DNA from: Manihot esculenta
Lineage: Eukaryota > Streptophyta > Magnoliopsida > Malpighiales > Euphorbiaceae
Direction: 5' to 3'
Length of the DNA: 64,000 bases
NCBI RefSeq assembly: GCF_001659605.2
Contig: NC_035162.2
Span: 30,694,153-30,758,152, forward strand
Shown piece after piece: positions 48,847-60,099 of the stretch. The stretch's first letter is position 1; the number at the start of each line of letters is the position of its first letter. A program made the position numbers and the translations under genes. Below the pieces are notes generated by a model that saw only the letters and a program-made list of their open reading frames with translations, was not told the DNA's origin and did no database searches.

Positions 48847-49035
48847 CAGGGCACTTTCGGTGGCACCTTCGGCGGCCGAACCCCTTTCCAGATCCGAAAG
48901 TCATGCACCTTCAGCGACACCTTCGGCGGCCGAAAGTCCCTTCCAAAGCCGAAAGTCTAACTTTCGGGGGCGAGTTTAGGCGGCCAAAACATGCCACCAC
49001 AGGCAGGTTCGGCAGCCGAACATGGCTTCGGCTGC
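48847..49035 (-). repeat. Downstream GCCGAA/TTCGGC cluster in the split solo LTR
   Basis: Half and full motifs with CCAGATCCGAAAGTC and CCAAAGCCGAAAGTC spacers. Ends at the Athila junction. Confidence 0.85.
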
Positions 49036-51123
49036 TGACAGAGCATATTTTAGCCCACTTAATCATGATATTAATGATGTTTATTTGCACCTTTTCTGCC
49101 TAATTTTGTGGTTTTAATAATGTTTTGCAGATTTTAGGTGTAAAGAGACATTCTGGAGAAAATGCTCTTAAAACTGCCAAAAAGTGCCAAATATGGAAAG
49201 TTCCAGAAAAGGAAAGTTTTCATATATGGAAAGTTCTAAATAAGGAAAGTTTTCATATATGGAAAGTGCCAAATAAGGAAAGTGTCAGAAAGCACAGTCA
49301 GCAAACTATCCGAAATTCGAACTGCAGAATCTTTCCTGCCTTATTTAGAACATATGCCAAGAAAGGAAAGTTTGCAAATAAGGCAAGTTTTCAAAAAAAG
49401 GGAAGTCTTCAAATGAGGAAAGTGCAGAGGCAAAAGCAAATAAGGAAAGCTCAGTCAGAAAATTATTTACAATTCAAATCGCGAATCTTTCTTTCTTTGT
49501 TTAAAAATGTGCACACACTGCAGCAGTCATATCTTCCTGTTTAGGCAGCAAGATCTCAAGGAGATGCTCTTCCTCTTCTGCATTCAGAATTCAAAATTCA
49601 AACGAAGGCTCCGCCTAAAAAGAAAAAGATTAGACAGATGCACTTTCCCTTCTGCATTCAATGACTGCGCACCACTTGCCTCTTGCAACACAATCTGCGC
49701 GCCACTCCCTATTCAGGAAGGAGATCTCAACGCACTTGGCCTTTATTCAGTCCAGATTCATAATTCAAAAAAGGCTCCATCTAAATAGGAAGTTTGGACA
49801 GCAATTACTTCCTATTCAGAAGCATCCGCACGCCTATCTCTTCTGCAATCCGGATCTGCGCGCCTACTTCCTATTCTGCTCCATCCGCGCGCATCTCTCT
49901 CCCCTGCAGAGCAAGCCACGATTTTTCTTCCTCTATTGGCATCCATGGATCGCTCTTCCTTCCTTTTCAGGCATAAGGTACGCTCCTTTCCTATTCTGAA
50001 CACCATCTGCGCGCCACCTTCCATCTGAAAGCCTTGATTCTCTCCATCTTCCTCTTCTGCAATAACTTGGGCAGCAAGTTGTGTTTGGGCAGCACCTTGG
50101 GCAGCCTCTACACTAATTAGGAAGACCTAGGCAGAACCAAAACTCTATAAAAAGGTGCTCTCTTTGGCAGCCACGAATTCAGACACTTTCAGACTCATCT
50201 TCTCCTTCTCATCCGGATCAAGCAAGGCCGCGCCTCACCACATTTGGCTTCTTCTTCTCTTCTTCTACCTTTCTTTATGGTTTTTGTTTCAGCCATGAGT
50301 GGCTGAAACTCTTTCATTCTAGTTGAAGAAATAGTGAAGCTTTAGTTGTATTGTGGATTGAGAGACTTGGACTACATTGTTTATCTTTTGGTTATTCAGT
50401 ATTCTTGTGATTTCATGCTTAAGGACATTATTGCTTTGTTATTTAAGATCTCCATTGATTTTTATTGCAAGGTAATATATTGTTGGTTTGAATGATTTTA
50501 AGTCCGAAATTGCTTGATTTGTTCAACCATAAGAACACTTGGTGCACTACCAAGGAAATTGCATGATCTAGTGTTGTCTCCATGCATGTGGGTGACTAGA
50601 ATTGGTTCTCTCCATATCTTTATGCAATTAACTATTGTAAAAGGCCTAAGCCTCAAAGACGTTCTTTGGCAATTGTTAATTAGTAATTAATTGGAGGACT
50701 TTCCCTAATTGATTTAATCTTGAAGAGAGACAATGGATGTGAGAAGCTTCTTCAATCTCCATGGCCAATTTATTGAATTAACAAAGGAACATATGAGTCA
50801 ATGATCAATCCCATCAACTAAAGTGAATCTGAATCTTCAACTAGAGCTTTTACCATCATTGTTTTACCCTTAATTTGCCAACTGCTTTCTTTTTAATTGC
50901 TCTTTACATTAGTTTAATCAAATCAATCTCAAAACCCCCCCATTTTTACTTTACATGCACTTGCACTTTCTTTTCTTTTCTGCTCTTTTTAATTTGGTCT
51001 ACTCAAGGAAGGTAAATAAGTATCAATTCCCTGTGGATACGATCCTTTCACCACTGTCTACAGTTTTATTATTGTTGGCAATTGAATTGATTATTTTGAC
51101 CGGCTTCGACAACCGCTCTGTCA
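49036..51123 (+). repeat. Athila LTR 1
   Basis: 2,088 bp with perfect 9-bp terminal inverted repeats TGACAGAGC and GCTCTGTCA. TATA box CTATAAAAAGG at 50145-50155. GGAAAGTTTTCATATATGG repeats of about 33 bp at 49188-49290. The open frames in it (49125-49544 and others) lack any family similarity and are not called. Confidence 0.93.
49188..49290 (+). repeat. 33-bp GGAAAGTTTTCATATATGGAA repeats in Athila LTR U3
   Basis: About three diverged units, with half-units GGAAAG spread to 49460. Repeated in LTR2 at 56777-56879. Confidence 0.8.
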
Positions 51124-51127
51124 AAAT

Positions 51128-51145
51128 TGGCGCCGCTGCCGGGGA
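51128..51145 (+). other. Athila primer-binding site
   Basis: TGGCGCCGCTGCCGGGGA, close to the Asp-tRNA type site typical of Athila and Tat elements. The same site follows LTR2 at 58717-58734. Confidence 0.88.
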
Positions 51146-51173
51146 ATTGTTCTAACTTGTTTATTTTTCTTTT

Positions 51174-53897
51174 ATGACCAGATCTGGACGCGAGGAAATC
51201 CTACCTTACGATCCAGAAATTGAGCGCACAATCAGGAGACTAGGTAAGCAAACAGGTACACATTTGGAGACTGCGCAATCCGAATCCGCGCAAAGACACC
51301 TCCCAATCGCAGATCAGCCTCCTGAAACCACTCCAACGCATCCTGAACCATCTGAAATGGCTGAAAACGTGGCACCACCTGCTGCCAATGCTGAACATGC
51401 TGTCCGTGAGGAAATACCTCAAGAAAATCTAGTCGTAAGGGCCCCAGAGCCAAGAGGAAGAACCATGGGAGAATGGGCAGCCCCCATAGGCGACCAAGCA
51501 CCTCTGTGTATCAACTATCCACCTCTCACCGTTCCTTTTGAGCTCAAAACAGGTTTGATTCATATTCTCCCTAAATTTAGAGGATTAGAAAATGAAAACC
51601 CACACAAGCACTTGAAGGAATTCGCCATTATTTGCTCATCCATGAGACCTCAAGGAATTACTGAAGATCAGGTTAGATTAAGAGCTTTTCCTTTCTCTCT
51701 TGATGATCATTCTAAAGATTGGTTATTTTATTTGCCACCTGGATCTATAAATTCTTGGGAAGAAATGGCTCAAACTTTTTTGAACAAATATTTCCCAACA
51801 TCTAAATCAATTGGCATAATAAGAGAAATCACTAGCATAAAACAGAAACCGACTAAAGATTTGTATGATTATTGGGAAAGGTTTGAAAGACTTTGTACAA
51901 GTTTCCCACAACATGATATGTCAGACAGGTCCCTTATGCAGTTCTTCTATGGAGGATTGTCATCATCAGAAAGGAGATACATTGATGTAGCCTGTGGGGG
52001 ATCCATTAAAGACAAGACGCCTAGGGAGATGAGGGAACTGATTTCCACTCTTGCAGCCTCATCTAGGCAATATGGGGAAGAAAGGCAAATGCAAAGAGGA
52101 ATCTATGAGGTAAGTACACCCAATTCTGATTCTCAAATTTCAAAACTAACTTGTCTTGTGGAAAAATTCATCCTTAGCCAAGCTCAACAAGTTCAGCAAG
52201 CCCAACAGCCTCAGCAGCCTCGGCCATGTGGTTTATGTCCCTATGCGGGACACCCAACTGATCAATGTCCTACACCTCAGGAAGACTACCAGGACGTCAA
52301 TGCAATTGGAGGATATAACAACCAGGTAAGGCGTGATCCCTATTCTAACACCTATAATCCAGGTTGGAGAGACCACCCCAATTTCAGCTATGCCAAGACA
52401 AACAATCAGCACTACCAGAGGAATCAGGCCCAACCAGCACCTACAATTTCAGATCTTGCCTCTGGCGAAATGGCAAAGATGATGCAAATGATGCAAATGA
52501 TGCAACTGCAGATCGAGGAATTGACATCCGCAATGAACAGATCCGGCACTCAAGGGAAGTTACCTTCTCAAGCAGAAGACAACCCTAGAGAGAATGTGAA
52601 TGCTATTACATTGAGAAGTGGGAAAGAGCTTCAAGATTCCAAGACTGATGAGCCAGAAACCATTCCTGCACAAGAATCAGAGGTTTCAACTGAAACCATT
52701 CCTGCGCCACCTCCACCTGAGCCAGCTAGCCATCCTCATGCGCAAACTGAGACACCATCTGCGCAAAAAGAAGATCCCCAGGTACGTTTTCAGATCTCAC
52801 CTCCTTTTCCAAAGAGATTTGAAAAAGCACAGAAAGAAAAAGAAGAAAGGGAGATCCTTGACACCTTTAGAAAGGTACAGATCAACATACCTCTGCTAGA
52901 TGCTGTTAAGCAAATTCCCAGGTACACAAAATTTCTGAAAGAATTATGTACCAACAGAAGGAAGCTCGCAGAGAGGGAAAAGGTAAGTGTAGGAGAAGTT
53001 GTTACTGCTGTCATTAAGAGAGAACTCCCAACTAAATGTAGAGATAAGGGCATGTTTGCAATTTCTTGCAAGATAGGGAATGTTGGGATTAAGAAGGCTA
53101 TGTGTGATCTTGGTGCATCCATAAATGTTATGCCCCTTTCCATTTACAATTCTTTGAATGCAGGTGCACTGAAAGACACTAGAGTTGTGATTCAACTAGC
53201 TGACAGATCTATGGTATACCCAAAAGGAGTGCTCGAAGATGTTCTAGTGCAAGTAGATGAGCTTGTCTTCCCAGCAGACTTTTATGTGATTGACACTAAG
53301 GAAGACCACTGCAGCACCTCTTCAGACATCCTTCTTGGACGTCCCTTCTTGAGCACTGCCAGAACCAAAATAGATGTGCATGATGGCACCTTGACCATGG
53401 AATTTGAAGGGGAAGTGATTAAATTTAATGTCTATGATGCTATGAAATTTCCCCATGATTTGTCCCCTGTTTATGGTTTAGACGTGATTGATTGTTTGAG
53501 TCAGGAGATATTTAATGAGAATCATGATGATGTGCTAAACCATGACTTTTGTAGGGAATCTAATCTGAAAAATGAAGAGCCGAAATTGACAGAAACCGTC
53601 TGCAGCATTCAACAGCTGAGCTGCAGACCACTGCAGGAAGTACAGGTGAAAATCGCACCACTTCAGAAAGGACTGCAGAACCAATCGCAGAAGACCTTTC
53701 AGCTTCCGCAAAGAGGCGTCTTTAGGCCGCCGAACTTCACCAACCTTCGGCCGCCGAGCCCCACAAGCTTTCGGCCGCCGAACTCCTCAACACCTCAATC
53801 GGCACCTCTTCAGCTTCCATCGCAACACCTTGCACCTCCAGCTCCACTGCAGACAGTCCATGTGCAACAAGCAGAATCTAGTTCAGCCGGACAATAG
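51174..53897 (+). CDS. Athila gag-protease polyprotein (907 residues)
   Basis: Open from MTRSGREEILPYDPEIERT, the usual Athila gag start, to a TAG at 53895-53897. Gag domain at about residues 120-310 (WLFYLPPGSINSWEEMAQTF, LYDYWERFERLCTSFPQHD). CCHC knuckle CGLCPYAGHPTDQC near residue 352, after a Gln-rich run. Aspartic protease CDLGASINVMPLSIY near residue 643 and LLGRPFLSTARTKIDV near 720. Between protease and RT the frame runs through three TTCGGCCGCCGAA motifs (53721-53782), read as Arg-Pro-Pro triplets. The protein should be expressible, but pol is cut off by the stop. Confidence 0.9.
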   Translation: MTRSGREEILPYDPEIERTIRRLGKQTGTHLETAQSESAQRHLPIADQPPETTPTHPEPSEMAENVAPPAANAEHAVREEIPQENLVVRAPEPRGRTMGEWAAPIGDQAPLCINYPPLTVPFELKTGLIHILPKFRGLENENPHKHLKEFAIICSSMRPQGITEDQVRLRAFPFSLDDHSKDWLFYLPPGSINSWEEMAQTFLNKYFPTSKSIGIIREITSIKQKPTKDLYDYWERFERLCTSFPQHDMSDRSLMQFFYGGLSSSERRYIDVACGGSIKDKTPREMRELISTLAASSRQYGEERQMQRGIYEVSTPNSDSQISKLTCLVEKFILSQAQQVQQAQQPQQPRPCGLCPYAGHPTDQCPTPQEDYQDVNAIGGYNNQVRRDPYSNTYNPGWRDHPNFSYAKTNNQHYQRNQAQPAPTISDLASGEMAKMMQMMQMMQLQIEELTSAMNRSGTQGKLPSQAEDNPRENVNAITLRSGKELQDSKTDEPETIPAQESEVSTETIPAPPPPEPASHPHAQTETPSAQKEDPQVRFQISPPFPKRFEKAQKEKEEREILDTFRKVQINIPLLDAVKQIPRYTKFLKELCTNRRKLAEREKVSVGEVVTAVIKRELPTKCRDKGMFAISCKIGNVGIKKAMCDLGASINVMPLSIYNSLNAGALKDTRVVIQLADRSMVYPKGVLEDVLVQVDELVFPADFYVIDTKEDHCSTSSDILLGRPFLSTARTKIDVHDGTLTMEFEGEVIKFNVYDAMKFPHDLSPVYGLDVIDCLSQEIFNENHDDVLNHDFCRESNLKNEEPKLTETVCSIQQLSCRPLQEVQVKIAPLQKGLQNQSQKTFQLPQRGVFRPPNFTNLRPPSPTSFRPPNSSTPQSAPLQLPSQHLAPPAPLQTVHVQQAESSSAGQ

Positions 53898-55523
53898 ACA
53901 ACAGAACAGGGAACTTCCGAATCAGATCTGAAACCTCTTCCGAGTCACTTGAAATATGCATTCTTAGGAGCCGGAAAGACACTTCCAGTAATCGTGTCTA
54001 ATCAATTGAGCCAACTCGAAGAAGAAAGCCTCCTGAAAGTATTGAGAAAGCACAAGCAAGCCATGGGTTGGACCATGGATGACATCAAAGGTATCTCCCC
54101 CACTACATGCATGCATAAGATACACCTCGAGGAAGAATGCAAGCCAGTCAGAGATGCTCAAAGAAGGCTGAATCCACCCATGATGGAGGTAGTGAAAAAG
54201 GAGATAATCAAGCTTCTAGATGCAGGTATCATCTACCCTATCTCTGATAGCAAATGGGTAAGTCCTGTGCATGTGGTTCCTAAGAAAACTGGGATCACCA
54301 TTGTGCCAAACACTGAAGGGGAACTTATCTCGACTAGAGTTCAGAATGGATGGAGAGTTTGCATGGATTATAGAAAACTAAATGCAGCCACGAGGAAAGA
54401 TCACTTTCCTTTGCCCTTCATTGATCAGATGCTCGAGAGACTCACAGGTAAGTCCCACTACTGTTGTCTTGATGGTTATTCAGGTTTTTACCAGATTCCA
54501 GTGGCCTCAGAAGATCAGGAAAAGACAACGTTCACCTGTCCCTTTGGCACTTTCGCCTTCAGAAGAATGCCCTTTGGACTTTGCAATGCTCCAGCCACCT
54601 TTCAGTGATGTATGATGAGCATATTTTCTGACTACGTTGAGAAAATCATTGAGGTATTTATGGATGATTTTACAGTATATGGCAACTCTTTTGAAGAATG
54701 CCTTGCTAACCTTGAAAAGATCCTACAGAGATGTATTGAATCAAATCTTGTTTTGAACTATGAAAAATGCCACTTTATGGTGAACCAAGGTTTGATTTTA
54801 GGCCATGTTGTCTCAGCTAAAGGCATTGAAGTAGACAAAGCAAAGGTGAACACCATCAAAGATCTACCCTACCCCACTAATGTTAAAGAGATTCGCTCTT
54901 TCCTTGGTCATGCAGGGTTCTATAGGAGATTTATAAAGGATTTCTCTAAAATCACATTGCCTTTATGCAGGTTGCTCCAACAAGATGTCACTTTTGATTT
55001 TGATGCTGGTTGTAAGAGAGCCTTTGACTTGATAAAATAACTGCTTGTTACCGGTCCAATCATTCAGGCTCCTGACTGGAGCTTGCCCTTTGAGATCATG
55101 TGTGATGCGAGCAATTATGCTGTGGGGGCAGTCTTGGGGCAACGTGTGGGGAACTCACCCCATGTGATCCAATACGCTTCCCGCACACTGGATGCCGCCC
55201 AAAGCAACTACTCAACAACAGAAAAAGAGTTCCTAGCTGTTGTGTTTGCCTTAGAGAAGTTCAGACCATACCTTTTGGGGACTAAGGTCACCATCTATTC
55301 TGACCATGCTGCCTTGCGATACCTGCTCAAGAAAAAGGAATCAAAACAGAGACTCATTCGTTGGATCTTGTTGTTGCAAGAATTTGACCTTGAGATCCGA
55401 GATAAGAAAGGGAAAGAGAATCTGGTGGCCGACCACCTCAGCCGATTTCCCTCCAGCTCTGTGCCATGTCCAGTCAAGGAGGACTTTCCAGACGAACACC
55501 TGTTCGTCACTCACTCTGAATAG
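53898..55523 (+). pseudogene. Athila reverse transcriptase and RNase H
   Basis: Same frame as gag. RT: VCMDYRKLNAATRKDHFPLP, CCLDGYSGFYQIP, CPFGTFAFRRMPFGLCNAP, then a TGA at 54606-54608, then VFMDDFTVYGNSFEECL with the catalytic Asp pair. A TAA at 55038-55040 follows AFDLIK. RNase [51 protein letters not shown]. The frame ends at 55521-55523 with no integrase. The motifs are intact; only stops and the missing integrase disable it. Confidence 0.9.
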
Positions 55524-56624
55524 GCTCATCGCACCCTGCCAACCACACCCAAGGGAAGTAATCAGTTTCTTTGTTCTTTTATGTTTTTTTACACATTGAG
55601 GACAATGCATGATTTAGGTGTGGGGGTACGGCATTTTAATTTTTTGCGTTTTTGCCACATTTTTCCCTTTCAGTTGCATTTTTGCTTTCAATTCTTCCCT
55701 TCAGTTTGCGTTAGCTTGCTTTCAGATTGCGTTTTTTTTTTTTTGCTTTCAGATTTCCTTTCAGATTCATGCTTTGCGTTTCTTTCAGATTATTTAGCCA
55801 CAGTTTTTAAATTTTTTCATTTTTTTGCTTTCAATAACACACACATCCACAATCATCTTTTTGATTTGCTTTACTCAAACTGATGAACTATATTGGATGA
55901 GCTTTCTTTCCATGACCCCATTGATGTGATAACTCTTTAAACCTATGTTGAATCAATTGCAATGAGATGTATTCATGTTTGGGAATTGCCTTTGAATTGG
56001 ATCTTTGAGCTTGCCATGGTGAAAAATATATTGATGACACTCATTTGAGAGAATGAATTGATTGATGTGTGAATAAACTTAATGTGACTTGTGTTAGCAA
56101 TTGGTGTTGATTTGCCCAAATCATTGAGAAAAATAAATTCAGAAAAGGCCTAGACTTCATAAGCACAAATTGAAAACTGTTCCAATGGTCAAAAGACTAT
56201 GAACAAAGCTAGTAGCCACTTGGACAGGTGACCAACTGAGTAACTGGGGGTGGGTATCACCAATATGTACCTTCACGTCAAAAGGTTGGTGACTTTTTTA
56301 AGCAAGTTTAAAGTGCAAAAAGGCTGAATAAAGTACTTCAAGGTAAGGGCAAGTCACTCTGAAAGCTAGAACATGTCTTTAATTTAACAAATGAAATGTG
56401 CATGTATGATCTCTCTCTTGAGGAAAACCAATCCTAGCCATGGTAAGTAAAGGGAAACAAGGAAAAAGGTGAGTAACCTTGATGCATATATTCTTTATTG
56501 CAATGCTTCAAAATAGGGGTCTAGAGTAAGAGCTTAAGTGGACATAAAGGATCAAAGCAAAGAGAGTTTGTTTGACTATGTTTGTTTGCTTGAGGACAAG
56601 CAAAAGGGTAGGTGTGGGGGTATT
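55524..56624 (+). other. Athila 3' internal region, integrase absent
   Basis: RNase H is followed almost directly by the sequence normally found after integrase: TTGAGGACAATGCATG and GGTGTGGGGGTACGG (55618-55632), then a T-rich tract with repeated CTTTCAGATT words (55660-55800). The true purine tract AAAAGGGTAGGTGTGGGGGTA lies at 56602-56622, before LTR2. No gene was recognised. Confidence 0.7.
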
Positions 56625-58712
56625 TGACAGAGCATATTTTAGCCCACTTAATCATGATATTAATGATGTTTATTTGCACCTTTTCTGCCTAATTTTGTGG
56701 TTTTAATCATGTTTTGCAGATTTTAGGTGTAAAGAGACATTCCAGAGAAAATGCTCTTAAAACTGCCAAAAAGTGCCAAATATGGAAAGTTCCAGAAAAG
56801 GAAAGTTTTCATATATGGAAAGTTCTAAATAAGGAAAGTTTTCATATATGGAAAGTGCCAAATAAGGAAAGTGTCAGAAAGCACAGTCAGCAAACTATCC
56901 GAAATTCGAACTGCAGAATCTTTCCTGCCTTATTTAGAACATATGCCAAGAAAGGAAAGTTTGCAAATAAGGCAAGTTTTCAAAAAAAGGGAAGTCTTCA
57001 AATGAGGAAAGTGCAGAGGCAAAAGCAAATAAGAAAAGCTCAGTCAGAAAATTATTTGCAATTCAAATCGCAGATCTTTCTTTCTTTGTTTAAAAATGTG
57101 CACACACTGCAGCAGTCATATCTTCCTGTTTAGGCAGCAAGATCTCAAGGAGATGCTCTTCCTCTTCTGCATTCAGAATTCAAAATTCAAACGAAGGCTC
57201 CGCCTAAAAAGAAAAAGATTAGACAGATGCACTTTCCCTTCTGCATTCAATGACTGCGCACCACTTGCCTCTTGCAATACAATCTGCGCGCCACTCCCTA
57301 TTCAGGAAGGAGATCTCAACGCACTTGGCCTTTATTCAGTCCAGATTCATAATTCAAAAGAGGCTCCATCTAAATAGGAAGTTTGGACAGCAATTACTTC
57401 CTATTCAGAAGCATCCGCACGCCTACCTCTTCTGCAATCCGGATCTGCGCGCCTACTTCCTATTCAGCTCCATCCGCGCGCATCTCTCTCCCCTGCAGAG
57501 CAAGCCACGATTTTTCTTCCTCTATTGGCATCCATGGATCGCTCTTCCTTCCTTTTCAGGCATAAGGTACGCTCCTTTCCTATTCTGAACACCATCTGCG
57601 CGCCACCTTCCATCTGAAAGCCTTGATTCTCTCCATCTTCCTCTTCTGCAATAACTTGGGCAAGAAGTTGTGTTTGGGCAGCACCTTGGGCAGCCTCTAC
57701 ACTAATTAGGAAGACCTAGGCAGAACCAAAACTCTATAAAAAGGTGCTCTCTTTGGCAGCCACGAATTCAGACACTTTCAGACTCATCTTCTCCTTCTCA
57801 TCCGGATCAAGCAAGGCCGCGCCTCACCACATTTGGCTTCTTTTTCTCTTCTTCTACCTTTCTTTATGGTTTTTGTTTCAGCCATGAGTGGCTGAAACTC
57901 TTTCATTCTAGTTGAAGAAATAGTGAAGCTTTAGTTGTATTGTGGATTGAGAGACTTGGACTACATTGTTTATCTTTTGGTTATTCAGTATTCTTGTGAT
58001 TTCATGCTTAAGGACATTATTGCTTTGTTATTTAAGATCTCCATTGATTTTTATTGCAAGGTAATATATTGTTGGTTTGAATGATTTTAAGTCCGAAATT
58101 GCTTGATTTGTTCAACCATAAGAACACTTGGTGCACTACCAAGGAAATTGCATGATCTAGTGTTGTCTCCATGCATGTGGGTGACTAGAATTGGTTCTCT
58201 CTATATCTTTATGCAATTAACTATTGTAAAAGGCCTAAGGCTCAAAGACGTTCTTTGGCAATTGTTAATTAGTAATTAATTGGAGGACTTTCCCTAATTG
58301 ATTTAATCTTGAAGAGAGACAATGGATGTGAGAAGCTTCTTCAATCTCTATGGCCAATTTATTGAATTAACAAAGGAACATATGAGTCAATGATCAATCC
58401 CATCAACTAAAGTGAATCTGAATCTTCAACTAGAGCTTTTACCATCATTGTTTTACCCTTAATTTGCCAACTGCTTTCTTTTTAATTGCTCTTTACATTA
58501 GTTTAATCAAATCAATCTCAAAACCCCCCCATTTTTACTTTACATGCACTTGCACTTTCTTTTCTTTTCTGCTCTTTTTAATTTGGTCTACTCAAGGAAG
58601 GTAAATAAGTATCAATTCCCTGTGGATACGATCCTTTCACCACTGTCTACAGTTTTATTATTGTTGGCAATTGAATTGATTATTTTGACCGGCTTCGACA
58701 ACCGCTCTGTCA
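56625..58712 (+). repeat. Athila LTR 2
   Basis: Aligns to LTR1 without gaps at an offset of 7,589, with about 17 mismatches by hand count. Same terminal inverted repeats and TATA (57734-57744). Confidence 0.94.
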
Positions 58713-59128
58713 AAATTGGCGCCGCTGCCGGGGAATTGTTCTAACTTGTTTATTTTTCTTTTATGACCAGATCTGGACGCGAGGAAATCCTACCTTACGA
58801 TCCAGAAATTGAGCGCACAATCAGGAGACTAGGTAAGCAAACAGGTACACATTTGGAGACTGCGCAATCCGAATCCGCGCAAAGACACCTCCCAATCGCA
58901 GATCAGCCTCCTGAAACCACTCCAACGCATCCTGAACCATCTGAAATGGCTGAAAACGTGGCACCACCTGCTGCCAATGCTGAACATGCTGTCCGTGAGG
59001 AAATACCTCAAGAAAATCTAGTCGTAAGGGCCCCAGAGCCAAGAGGAAGAACCATGGGAGAATGGGCAGCCCCCATAGGCGACCAAGCACCTCTGTGTAT
59101 CAACTATCCACCTCTCACCGTTCCTTTT
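58713..59128 (+). pseudogene. Second Athila leader and truncated gag start
   Basis: Repeats 51124-51539 with no difference that I could see, including the primer site (58717-58734) and gag start at 58763. Gag breaks after LCINYPPLTVPF at 59128 and runs into the split Tekay LTR at its TATA box (TTTTATAGGTGG). Confidence 0.93.
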
Positions 59129-59186
59129 ATAGGTGGCTGGCCAGACCACCTTCGGAAGCCAAAAGTGCCTCTGCAACTCCACCATG

Positions 59187-59219
59187 TTCGGCGGCCGATC
59201 CTGGGGTTCGGCGGCCGAT
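59187..59219 (-). repeat. 20-bp palindrome pair in the split solo LTR
   Basis: TTCGGCGGCCGAT at 59187 and 59207, 20 bp apart, close upstream of the TATA box in LTR orientation. Confidence 0.9.
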
Positions 59220-59422
59220 CCTGGGTTTCTCCTCCAAAACATTTTCTTTTTAAAACTCAATTTCTTTCTTCATTAAAACCATAAAACATGTAAAAACATT
59301 TTAGAAAACCCTTATTTTACCCTTCTAGAAGGCTCCGACATCCGAAAATTCCCAATTCCAACAGAGATTCCGCCGGAAGGTAGGAATTCCGATGCAGGGG
59401 TCTAGCCGGGTATTACACTTTG

Positions 59423-60099
59423 ATTGTAATAACGGACTGCTCTTTGCTGATAAGCGGCAGTACGGACTTGAGCTTCCTCCCTTACCTCCTCCAGAGCATC
59501 CAAGTTACTCCTTAACTTATCATCATTGGTGCTTTCACTATTGAATTGGACTCGATGAGTGGGGACCTGCAGCTCGATTGGAACCACAGCTTCAGTGCCA
59601 AACGCGAGTGCAAAAGGCGTCTCTTTTGTGGACGTCCTGGGAGTAGTCCAGAGTGCCCACAGGATGCTGTTGAGCTCTTCTGCCCAATTTGCCTTGGCTC
59701 CATCTAGCCGCTTTTTCAATCCCTGGAGGATAGCTCTGTTAGTGACCTCTGTCTGGCCGTTGGTCTGAGGATGAGCCACCGAGGAGAATTTGTGCCATAT
59801 GCCTATGTTTGCTGTGAACGCTTTGAAAGCACTGCAGTCGAATTGTCTGCCATTATCTGAGATGAGTACCCTCGGTATTCCGAACCTGCAGATGATGTTG
59901 TCCCATACGAAGTCTATCATCTTACGGACTGTGATCGTGGGGATTGCCTCCGCCTCTGGCCATTTTGAGAAGTATTTCACAGCCACCACTACAAACTTTT
60001 TCTGCCCCGTAGTTTTAGGAAAAGGTCCCAGGATGTCTATTCCCCACTGTGAGAACGGCCACGGGCTGGATATGCTGGACTGAGGAGTGGCTGGGATAT
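59423..60099 (-). pseudogene. Tat integrase catalytic core
   Basis: Minus frame from IPATPQSSISSPWPFSQWGID to RTAAYQQRAVRYYNQ. DDE residues are present: WGIDILGPFP, ISDNGRQFDCSAFKAF and HPQTNGQTEVTNRAIL. Flanked by the solo LTR at 60100 on its upstream side and the Tekay solo LTR at 59417 on its downstream side. Removing both makes it continuous with 61713 and 47733. Confidence 0.92.

Larger units (their letters stand above)
49036..59128 (+). mobile_element. Athila-type Ty3-gypsy element with partial second copy
   Basis: LTR1 49036-51123, primer site 51128-51145, gag-protease-RT-RNase H in one frame (51174-55523, three stops), no integrase, purine tract at 56610, LTR2 56625-58712, then a second primer site and gag start (58713-59128) that stop abruptly. 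49036-51539 and 56625-59128 align without gaps at an offset of 7,589. The right end is broken, so no target duplication can be paired. It lies inside the split solo Tekay LTR. Confidence 0.88.
47734..59417 (-). mobile_element. Solo Tekay-family LTR in Tat integrase, split by Athila
   Basis: Flanked by CTTTG (47729-47733 and 59418-59422). Left part 47734-49035 (TGTAACGACCCG...), right part 59129-59417 (...GCCGGGTATTACA). Reverse-complemented, it matches the Tekay I LTR at both ends. About 0.5 kb of LTR between the two parts is missing relative to the Tekay II LTR, lost around the Athila insertion. Palindrome pair at 59187 and 59207 (20-bp spacing). Confidence 0.9.

Noticed and set aside
49125..49544. 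139-codon frame in the Athila LTR, repeated at 56714-57133
   Set aside because: Located in U3 and built on the 33-bp GGAAAG repeats. It shows no protein family features.
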